Source: Diorhabda sublineata (taxonomy: Eukaryota; Arthropoda; Insecta; Coleoptera; Chrysomelidae). Taken from it: a DNA stretch of 64,000 nt. The DNA is taken from positions 7,388,187 through 7,452,186 of the forward strand of contig NC_079474.1 in assembly GCF_026230105.1 (NCBI RefSeq). Direction: 5' to 3'. The translations under genes and the position numbers were made by a program. This document shows positions 11,601 through 23,600 of the stretch, piece after piece; positions within the stretch are counted from its first letter, which is position 1; every line of letters begins with the position of its first letter. The notes beneath the pieces were generated by a model. It was not told the origin of the DNA. It did no database searches and worked only from the letters and a program-made list of their open reading frames with translations.

Positions 11601-14600
11601 CTAACATGAACTACCTACTTAGTAAATTAAATATAAGGGGACATTTTGGGGTGCGTAATTTTTTACAGCAACTAGTGATATACAGGGTATAAACCTCAGC
11701 AATAATTTAGATTCATTTTAGCAGCTATCAAAGCACTGAGCTCTTACATTCTAACATGTGAGGTGGCTAATAATATTTAACGAAATATACAGGATGTAGT
11801 TTGAGACCTGAGTTAGACAAGATTGAAGGAAATGAAGAGGCCAAGAATTCCACAAAAAATGAGCACAAACGCTGTATGAAAGTGCTTTTATTAGAAAGTT
11901 TTTTTGAATAAGAAGAACCTTAAAAGAGAAGTACTTGAAAACGCCTACTGAAAAGTTTCTATGGAATCTCAATACTACTAGATCCAAAAACATACCAGTC
12001 CTCAATAACTCCCTTACAAGGCACTTCTACAACAAGAAGCACCTAATGAGATTATGTCTAACGGAGAGTGAAAAACACAGATTATATATGGAGGAAGATG
12101 AAACTGCAGTTCACTTAGCTCTGGATTACCTCGGTCGCTGTTCATAAACATACTAGTCCTCAATAGGTTCCTTACAAGACACTTCCCATCAGGAAATAAC
12201 TAATAACAGCCCCCTTGAAGCTAGCGAAGTTACCTGAGATCATAAGAACAACTTTGATGGGGGTTAAAACAACTACAAGGTTACAGTAAATCCTTTTGGT
12301 CACAGTACATTCCTCCATTCCACACTATAAAATAGAGTTATACATTACCCATTTTTTTTCTAGCCGCTTTGCTTATTGATTTTACAACGCCGCATAAGTG
12401 TTTTTTCTACATGCTATAGTTTTTTGGAATTTGTTGTAGCTATATCTTGTGACATTGATGGGTTGTCCCACTAAAATCGAGTAGAACAGTTAAGTTTGTA
12501 ATTAAATTGGTTGAGGATTTTATATTTATATTCTCGTGTTTTCTAAAATACTCAGAATATGTATTATTGTGTCTTGGTTATCGAATATAAAATATTTAAT
12601 TTACATTCATTGAATTTTTTCAGTTTAATAAAAGATCATAAACAAAGGCCCAAATACACATTATTGAAGAATCATCCATTTATGAAAAAATACGAAGAAA
12701 TAAATAATGTGAATGTAGGCGAGTGGTATGTAAAATTGATCAAACAATCAGAAGAAATGACATACAGAGCGTCGCCTAGGTATGTTGCATGGTTAGTTTC
12801 AAGTTTTTACTACTTTTTTTTACAGTACTAATTTATATTCAATCAAGTATTTCCAATTTTTCATCAAATATCTCATAATGAAGTAACATTAAAATATTTT
12901 CTTGTCTAATTAAAATGAAGAAATAACAATTAAGGTCCATTGTAAATAGATTTTGTCAGTACTAACAAAATATCTTTTTTATTTAATATTTTCTAACTGA
13001 TTAATATATTTGAAGTGAGTTCTATGCGATTGTGTGTGATTTCTCTATTTTAACTAATATTTGTTGGTTTTTTTTGTTGTCATAGTTTTTCTTCAGTTTC
13101 TTGAATCTTTGTGTGGTGCATTTTAAAGAGTCATGAAGACTTAAAAACTTAACCGACAGTTTCAATTAAGTTGGAATTCCTAGAACTATTGGTGATATGC
13201 CTACCTTCAAATATCCACATTGATGTTATTTATCATCCAATCAATTACACCCTTCAAAGTACTTTCTATTTCTGAAGTACTCCCGAGAGTACTTTGGGAT
13301 TGTCTTCGATGCATTCGTCGCATTGGTTCCTCAACCGTTTCCTTGTCATCAAACTGATGTTCTTGGAGTATCGAACCCACCTTCAAATATCTGTATTGTT
13401 ATTCTTCATTACAAGATCAATTACATCCTTCAATTGATCAGTGGTGTTTCCACTTCCTGAATTAGTGAGTTTTAGAAATTGTCTTGAATGCATTGATTTC
13501 CACCGTCTTCTTGTTATCTAATTGGTATCCTTTGTTATTTTCCATATCCTTTTACATATGAAATATTTCCCAATAGTACTGAGCCTACCTTTAAATATTT
13601 GCATGTATTTGTTTCAACCTTTTTCTTGTTATCTAACTGCCATCTTTGTTAATTTGACATATTTGATTAGTGGTGTATTCACTTTCTGAACCAGTCGGTT
13701 TTAGTAATTGCTCTTCATTGCATTGGTCACATTGATTTAAACCGTTTCCATGTAATTGGTTTTCTTTGAGTGGTATTTGATTTGAGAAAAAGCGAAAAAC
13801 CCGCGTTGGGACTGAAGGGAGGCTGATGGAAATGTACGACTTGGTTTGCTAAAAAATCCTGCAGTAGATTCCATGTCTACACTATCACATCTTCTTCTTG
13901 GAACGGCTAATTACCGCTTATCCAAAAATGTTGCTATTTTCTTCTAACGGCATCACATAACTATTCAAAGAAAAACTTTGCTTTGACTTTCACGTGCCTT
14001 TTTTATCTTGGGAACTCCGAATGTTTCCGCAGTAAAGATTATTTTTTTGTTTCTGGATAATAACCGTAAAAAATTGATGCAAATTAGTTGATTTAATTAT
14101 TAATAATAGAAAAATGTGACGAACAAAGAAAGATACTGTAAATTAACGCTGAAGAACGGACAATTCTCTCGTTGACTGAGCTAGGTCCAAACTCTTTAGA
14201 GATTACTTAAAAATTTTGACACAGGATGATATGAAGTTAGGTACGATACTGTTGGAAGAAACGTCATTTGATGTAAATTGATTATTTTGTTTCTAAATGC
14301 AATAATTATTGAGTGTAATAGAATCCCTTCACATTATATTGATCATACTTTAATACTTATATTGAATAAAATTTTACTTTTAACTTGCAACACATTTTAA
14401 TTCAATTTAGTTTGTTTTTCTCGCTTTCTAGAACATCGTAGTATTTTTATGTTTGTGATTTTTAGATGGACGAAAACTGCATCCTGTAGGTTTGTATGTT
14501 GAGATTTTTTTGTTAATTTGGTTCTAATATGATGACCTTTAACAAACGCTACATAACACTACTTATTAGAAATGGTTTTAATTGAACTTACAAGCATGAA

Positions 14601-17600
14601 TTCAATTTTGAAACCATTCCTTATTGAACATTATTTAACAAAATTCTTCGCAAGATGGAAGTATGATTGGAAAATATCCAAATCAATTACCTTTGATGTA
14701 CCGCAAATGATGTACAATAGGATTTGGGGTGGATATTTGCTTCAGTCTCCCTATTAGAATTAAAAATTGAAGATGTGAGATTATTCGAGTCAGTCAAATA
14801 AATTAAGTGAATATCATAAAAATTGTCATTTGATAAAAGGCAAAATATATGTCTTGCAATTTGGTCTTTAGTTTCATTGTGCATTAGAAATTTACTAAAA
14901 GTATTATACGCAACTTTCTTTACAAAAAATTTGATAGGAGCTAACATACGCGGCATATTATTATTATTTAAATACTGAAGTACAAGGTGCGACAGTAAAT
15001 CCTGCATTTTTGAAATGGCTAACGATATGTAGAATATGGGCGAGGCGGGTTGCCAAAATTAACGTTATATTGCCTGCCAGAAGCAGACAGGTCTTTCTGA
15101 AGGATCTTGACATCAGATTTACATCTTCACCCGTACAAACAAACAAAGTGGTTCAGGTATTGAACATAAACGATTTTGCTGCCCAACGGCAATACTGCAA
15201 AACGTTTTTGGAAATGGTGGAAGAAAATAAGCAGCTTGTTCACAACCTCTGAGTTAGTGACGAGGCACATTCTCATCTCTCTGAACAAACAAAACTTCAT
15301 CAAAACCCTCATCAACTTTATCAACAACCTCTCCACTCTGCCAAATAAAAAAAGTTTGATGTGCGATGCTCTGCTCGGAAATGTTATGATTATTCTTCAT
15401 TTCTCAACTTCGTCAATATACAGTGAATGATCAAACCTTATTTCAACTAGATGGAGGCACATAGCCCATGTCAACATGAATATTGTTGATAAGAGTTTCG
15501 CGCATATGTGATATATCTAAACGAGGATATTCCTTGGTTTCCCCGTTTACCCGACCTCACACCGTGTGATTTTTTTGCGGGGATTCCTGAAAAATGAAGT
15601 GTACAAAGACCGACTTCTTACAGTTGAAGAACTCAATTACATTTATTTTTCGTCTATGCTTTTTAATACACAATAAGATTATAACAATAAAATTTTGAAA
15701 AATGCATCCGTTTATTTTTCATAGCCATTTGATAAACGCAGAAATGAGTGCTGCGCCCTGTATATTATTATTATTTATACATTATTGTTTCTATTAGTAT
15801 AAGAACGTCAGAATACAAGAATTTTAGAAAAGCTGATGCTTTAATATGTCTTTAGCTATGCATGTTCGAACACTGTGCGATCTGCATGATTGGAAGTAGA
15901 AGAGGCAAACACAAGTAAAGTGGTATATAACAGACGAATCAAGCAAAAATATTAGGTAAAACAGAGGACATGTATATGCCAAAATGTGCAGAATAAAGAG
16001 CTTGCCCCAAACGCTCTTTACATTTGTATAAATACCATAAGTTTCCGGCCTAACAAAGAAGCAAAACATTTTTTTCCTTTCATAATTTTAATTTTTCTAC
16101 ATTTTTAAGTCTATACAGTCAATCCTGCGATGCTCTAATCTTTTTAAACCTTCCAAATAATACTTGCCTTTTTCCTTTTCAAAGTAGGCGTTTACATAAA
16201 CAAAAACGTCCCCGTCTGATGAAAATCTGTCTTGAATGTGAAACTTTACGATTAGAAAACTGGAAAAAGTCACTGGGGACTTTATCTGGTCAATACGGTG
16301 GGTGATCAACCAATTCGAAGTGCAATTCGTGGATTTTAGCCGTTGTTATTCTAGAAGTGTGAATTGTCCTGAAAGCACTTTCTTTTTCTTGAAATAGTCG
16401 CTTTTTGCAATTTCTTCCTTTATCCTATCTTAATACTCTTCTGTTACTGTTTAACCTCTTTGAAGATAGTCGATGAATACAATCCAATGACTATCCCAAA
16501 AAACGGTCGCCATCACTTTTCTAGTACGTAAAACCGTTTTTGCCTTTATCGGAGCAGGCTCAAACCTTGTCCATTAGCCCCAGGAATATTCATTCGAATG
16601 TGCTTTTGGTTCAAAGTAAACAAACACTGGTTGTCACAGTCTTTGGCTCTCTCGAACGCTCGTCGTCAGTCAAGCTCAAATGGTGTGACGTCTCCTTAAA
16701 CAGTATCTCTAACTCATCTTCCATTTGCATAGAAGTATTGCCTTTCAAAAACAAATATATTTTCGATTTTCAGAAAAATTTTCATAATTACTTACTTATA
16801 CGGTGATCAAGCAGTCAAAAATAGAATTTTAGTGAGAATCTCTTCAACACATGCACAAATGTATTTCTCAACTGGTTGAGGTCGTAAACTTTGTATCAAA
16901 AACTTGTGACATGAATGCAACTGAAGTTGAGCTTCTTTATTTTTCACCAAAATTCTTCTCTTCTTTTACCTATCCACTATTATTGGATGTTGTCGATGTT
17001 TCGTAAACTTCTCTAACCGCCGCTGTGTTCTTAAGCCAAGACATTTACTTTCTTCACTCTTCATTTACCATCTATCCTACCTTTAAAGAGTTGAAATACG
17101 GTACTTTGGGCCTCTGAGTATGTAATCCAAATAGACTGTTTTCATTCTTTTTATATTCAGAAGAATTTCCCTGTATTTTTCCATTTTTTTTAGAATCGCT
17201 GCATTTGTCACTTTGTCAGTCCATGATACTAAAATGGAATTTCCAGAACCGTTGGTGATATTAATACTGAACACACTATTTACCTTACCACTACACCAAC
17301 ACTCACAATTACATTATCTGACGCACTTTTCGATAATCTAGCTATCGTCTTCACAGAATGAAGTGTAAACAGTGTGTTCAGAAGTCCATGGTACTCCTAG
17401 CATTCGACCATAGGTCCACATTTCAATTTATTCATCTTTGATCAAAATGACTTTGTTGTAAAATTAATTTTGCTATGTTTTATGTTTATTATTTAAAATG
17501 ATATTTACTTTTGAACAAAAACATTCTTATGAGGAATGTGGAAGATTCGCAAGAAAGACTTGACAATGTTTCAAACCATAAATATGCCTTGGAATTAATT

Positions 17601-20600
17601 TATCAGTACAGTGGTTCCGTTACTAATAAAAAACGAAATAATCATCTGCGCAACAAAACTTTTGGACACTTGTACTAAAGAACCATCACTAAGCAAAGTG
17701 GCACGTCAACCAGACATCTTTCATGATTCAGTATGAAAAGCATTACAATCAAAGAAATGTTACTCTCATCAAATGCAAATTTCTCATCAATTTTTTTGAC
17801 GACGATTTTGACAAAAGGAATGAAATTTGTGATACAATTAAAACCAGAATATTGTACAACATGCTTGCTGTATTGATAAATGTTTCTTCTAAGGGGCGTC
17901 CCTAAAAAATAATTGATACCTCATTGCAACATGAAATTTTTAAAAATTGACTATAACAGATTATATAGTTAACAATTGGACCTTATCCTTACCGATATTA
18001 AAGCGATCATGAGACTTGACCTCTCTATCTGAGCTGGAAATTCTGGAACCGTTGGTGATATTCATACTGAACACACTGTTTACACTGCCATTACACTAAC
18101 ACTCACAATTACACTGTCTGACGCGCGCTTCGATAATCAAGTTATCGTCTTATATAGACTGAAATAAACAGTTTACCTGAAGACGATAACTTGGTTATCG
18201 AAACCCACGCCAGGCAGTATAATTGTGAGTGTTGGTGTAGTGGTAGTGTAACAAACTGTTCAGCTTGACCTGTTTCTAAATTCATAGGACAAAATTCAGA
18301 GGGTGATCGCTTGTATGAAATTAAGATGGATTTTTCCTATAACAAGTTTCCTCAGGCCACGCCTTTCCGAGATATAACCCTTAAAAGGTTTTTTTTTCTA
18401 AACGTGTATGGAAATTCATGATATGTAAACTAAATTAATATATTTTGGCTAGAGGTGGTTATTACATTTTACATCTTTATTGTTTTCCACTCAAATAATT
18501 ATAAATTTTCGTGTTTATTTTTTTCTGTGTAGCTATTGATTTTGGGGAAAAAAATTTAAGAATAAAAATATTTTTAAGTAAAACAAGGATTTTAAGTTAT
18601 AATTTTACCTACCCACCTTAATTTCTCACAAGGATACACATCCCGAATTTTGTTACATGGATATAGAAACACCCTATATATACTAAATTTTCCCTCCTCT
18701 CGGGAAAAACTGCAGAAAAAAACATTTCTATGAGAAATTTCACGTTCAATTCTTAACTAATAAACTATAGAGTGTACGCCATTTGTCCCCAACCATCTCA
18801 ATACTATGAAAAATAAATAATGTAAAATTGTTAAAATTTGCATCCATTTGTATGGATCTTGAAGTATTGGGTTTTTAAAGTAGTAAATGTTTAAATAAGG
18901 ACAACGGACCTATTCCTTACAGTCTACTTTATAGTTTATTAGTTGAGGGATGAATGTGGAATTTTCCCCCAAAAAAATTAGTATAATTAGGTAGGTAAAG
19001 TTTTAGTTTGCCTGTGTTATACATATTATGCATTTCATAATATATATAATTTAATAACCATGCTGGGTTGAAATAGTTCCCCCTCTTCACGAGTACTATG
19101 AGTCAACTTTGATTAAAATTACAATCGATAGAGGGAGACAGTCAGGCATCGACCTTAGCATTAATTATTGTTATATCAACTAATAGTGCTAAAAGGTGTA
19201 GTAAAAAATTGAGTGAATAGAGTGTATTATCCATCGTTAAATTGTTAACGAAGGGCTCAATGTTCAGTTTTTTCTAAAATTCTAAAATTTCAGCTAAGTT
19301 AGAAACTTCAAATTCAGTAATTTTTTACCTTACTTTACTTTACTATTTACTATTTTACTTTACCTTACTTTATTTTATTTAAAAACTTTTTTTCTAGAGG
19401 AAGTTTTATGAAATAAAATAAACAGCATAATTTATATTTTTTCAATAAAATGAATGGAAAACAGTAAATGATACATTTAAAATGCTAGCATTGACCTAGA
19501 TACATGAATGTAGCCTACCTGCTGCGGTTTACCCTATACGTTCAAAGATTTCAGGTAAATTTCTTATGGTGTTTCACGCTATTTGAATACGACTCTTCAA
19601 ATCGTTAATATTAACTATGGGTGTTGGTAGACTAATGATTTAAGGTGAATCGATAAAAAGAAATCATAAGGATTTAACTCTTGAGATCGAGGAGACCAAA
19701 GTAGTAGCCATTGAGTGCGATGTCTTCAAGTAGTTCAGAGAGATCATTGTCGTGAAAACTGTTGTAAGAAATTCCAATTAAGTTATCCCCCAATTTATGA
19801 TTTTTGAAAAATGTGCCTCGTCCGAAAACAATACATCAATTGAAAATTGAGTATTTTGTCGCTTTTCGTGTTTTAACGTGTTGACAATTGTTCTAGAGCT
19901 TGTTACCGAGTGAGCATCAATTTCATCTCAAATTGCTTGTTCTACCATTATATTTCTAACTATTCGGAAACGACTAGTTTCTTGTTAACTTTCCAGTTTC
20001 GGATAAGTTTGTGAATACGTACAAATACGGAATGATGAGGCGTCATTCGTTGGGGATATTTTTCAGCATAAAGACGTCTAGCTTGTGGAGAATTTCCATT
20101 TGCCATATCATACATAAAATGGTTGTTAATTTCACTGTTTGGATACATGATGCAATGCACTTTGATTGGTAGTATAGTGTTTATTTTTTTTTTCTGCAGC
20201 TATTGGTTTTGTGCGTATGCGATAACGTCTTTCTCTGATGAAAATCTCTCTCCTGCAAATGAAATTTAGGTAACAGGAAAAAGTTGCTGCTAGATCTGAT
20301 GAATACAGTGGGTGGTCAACCAATTCGAATTTTAGCGATTATCAAAGTATGAGAATAGAAAAACATTTTTATTTTCTGAAAATAAGACTCTTTTTTTTCA
20401 AAATCTTCCTTTTCGTTTTCGAGCAATGATACGTTCAGAGTAGGTTCACTCTTTGCAATCTACTGTTTTGTCTGATTTTTCGTTTCAATTATGAATCGAT
20501 ATGAAAAATCCGACTCATTTTGCTTAAACCGCTGGGGTTAATGCTCGGATAATGTTGATTTGATTTCACTTTTGATCTAAAGTAGGAAAACACGGTACTT

Positions 20601-23600
20601 AACATGCGGATTGCTTTTGCATGCATCACTTTACAGTCAGTTTATGGCATATGCGTTCTTTTTATATGCAGATATCCCTTTCTATCTCTCTAACCTTAAA
20701 GTTCAATTTTAAAAAAACTTTTACTCTTCCGCCCGCGCTAACTCCCTAAAGTAATATTAATAAACTCCTACGTTTGCGCCTGCGCTGACGCTCTCATTAG
20801 CGTTACATTTGACTTCACGTTGGCTGGACGTTGGGACGAAGGCGCCAACGCGGGCGCAAACTTAGAAGTTTCTAAATTAGCCTTTAATTGCGTTCAGCAT
20901 AAATTGAAACAGATTTATAAATTTTGAAGTCGAATCTCGCGTTCCAGCGCATAGCCAATGATACATGATTACTCTTTTTTTATAATTTTGTAGTTCTCTT
21001 CTTCGTTTTCTAGCCCCATTTATTAGACGAACTTTGAATTGTCGATGTCGTTCCCATCAAATAACATTTCCATGGAAAAGTACAAATATCACTAGGATAG
21101 AAACAATATTAACAAATCTAAGAAATGCTGATACTTGAAACAAAATAAACAGAGCGAAATTTTTTTTCTATCATGCAAGTAAAATGTAAATTTTGTGGTT
21201 ATGTGAAATAACATTTCTGATTGGTTCAAATAGTGCTAGCCAATTTAATTCCCAACGCAAAATGGAAGTCAACAACTTTATAGTTTCCAAAGCGAGCTAG
21301 AGCGTCAGTAGGAGTTTATAAATCCAACTTAATTCGCCGGTCATTCAATACCATTCGACTAACTTTTTCGATGATATCGCAGTTCTTGGCCGTTCCAAAT
21401 ACCAATTGTCAATTATGCTGGTATTTTACGGTCGAAAATGATGGTGCAGTGGTGTATTGCTTTCCAAAAACAAATATTTAATGACAGCTCAATTTGAACA
21501 AAAATCTTCACCACTCACTTCTACGATTGTTAAACAGAAACTAAGCGTCCAAAATGAAATGTTAGTGTGCGCATGCACAAATATATTTCTCGACCTCAAG
21601 TTAAAAAATCCCTTGGAGTACAATATTCCACCCCAATTCCACTTTTGAATGGACTCTGAAGGTCTCTTATTCAAAGTTCCATTTTTAGTTCATTTGTGTA
21701 AAATATAGTAGTTGTTAGAATAGTCAAAGTACCATTTTTAGTTCATTTGTGTAAAATATAGTACCTAGTTGTTAGAATAGAAGATATGAAGTATTGATAT
21801 TCATTCATAAGTTTTGATATAAATTCATATATATGGAAATTTTATTGGAACATTTTGTTTTTTTCAGACAAAATTCTACAACCCACTCAATTCGTCAGTT
21901 TTTCACCGGTCGTCAACCTTCACAAATTCAACTACCTCCTTCAACCGTAAATTCACACGGCGTATCGAATGGAAAAATTTCACCTCCTAGTCATACAAGG
22001 CCCGCATCATCTCCATCGGATAAAAAAGTTCCTCATATGTCTCGGTACAATTATTTTAGAAGAGAAAATCCTTCGCAAGAATCATTGGTTCAATCATCCA
22101 AAAATGATACCCCTTTTCAACTGAACAAAAATAACGTAGAATCAATGAAAGAACAACTCGAAAATAAATTGGAGCAGGTGAGAAAATTTGTTCTTTGTGT
22201 AAATTTAATAATGAATAATTATCTAAATACTGAATATCTAGTGTTTTACTGACATATTTTCATCGTTTCAAACTTTTGTTGACGTTTAAGTATAAATTGA
22301 TTCAATATTGATGGATATGGTGACAAATACAGGGTTATTCTAAATTATGGGTCCATCATCATTCTTAAAAATTCGTATTCACTAAATACAAATGCTACAT
22401 GAATAATTTTTATACCAATGAAAAGGAGAGGTTTTAAAGTTTTTTTTAATGTTTTACAAGTGTAGGAAGGCGGTGATGGTTCCAGAAGCGGCCGCTAGAG
22501 TTCTCGCTGCAATAGGCTGCCATTCTCTGTTACTACCAGTTGTGAATGAGATGGCGACTGTGGAGCACAAAGTGTTCTGTGTTATTGAGTTGGCAAAAAG
22601 TGAGCTGCAAATTGTAATACGGCGGGCATTTCGTGCTGAATTTGGTATTAAACCATCAACTAGAAAAGGCATTACTCGTTGGTTTAATCAATTTTAAGAG
22701 ACTGGAAGTGTGTGTAAAGGAAAAAGCTCAGACCGCGTGTGTCAGAAGATGATGTCAGACGAATAGAAAACAATTTTGTTCGCAGTCCAAGTGAGTCTAC
22801 CAATTGAACTAGTAGAGAACTTGGAATACCCCAACCAACTGTATGGAGAGTTCTGAGATGGCTTTTGCTATACAAGCCCTACAGTTTAGAACTCGTGCAG
22901 GCTCTCAACCCTAATGACAAAAAGAAGCTATCGCGTAGGCGTTTGCCGTGCAGCAGCTGAAAGCCACATTGAACACTTGTAATACATAAAAAAAAAACTT
23001 TGAAACTTCCTCTTCCTCTGAAAATGACGGCGATTTTAGAAACGGATGTCAAAATCTTAATGATATTCTCAATATTTCGATACTTTCTACAATATACATT
23101 AAACCTTAATTTTCATTGTAAAAACTTTCATTCTGGGTTCGAAATGTTTAAAAATAATCTATACTAGAGGCTTGTTTACTAGTTAAGTTTCCGAATCGTG
23201 GAAAATAAACGGTAATACAATTGGCTTGAGGTATCAAAGTGAACCTCGACCACGGTCTTACATAAAGGCCTTGAAACAAGGGTAGCGAAGGTGATTCATT
23301 TCACGGTCCAGACGCATACTTAACTCACTCTGTTGCCGGCCAAGTCGGCGCTGTGATCGAGGGATATATAATAAGTGCATACGCAATTCAGCTTAACAGT
23401 ACTAAATTGTATTATTGTTCATATTATTTCTATAAGTAATGAATTGTTAAGAATAAAAGTAGTTAATATAACACATAATATGTAAAAGTAGTTTACGATG
23501 TATCCATCCCTAGATAGCAGTGCTGGGCCATGGCTATTTGGCAATAAGAACCACGCCGCTCTGTAGAAATTGTTTTCGGTTTCAAGACCAGTATGTAAGA

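Larger units (their letters stand above)
6489..12779 (+). other. hep: Kinase domain of hep, spread over exons 2-6
   Basis: Exon 2 ends exactly at the ATP-binding lysine (IAVK). Exon 3 carries the alphaC and hinge region (CMELMDTC). Exon 4 carries the catalytic and activation loops. Exon 5 carries PERIEPPD and the DVRADVWSLGITLVEMATG segment. Exon 6 carries CLIKDHKQRPKY and the C-terminal docking region. The split codon TG|T at 11150/12624 rebuilds the cysteine of the conserved C-L-x-K-D motif, which supports that junction although the intron between is 1.5 kb. Confidence 0.93.
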
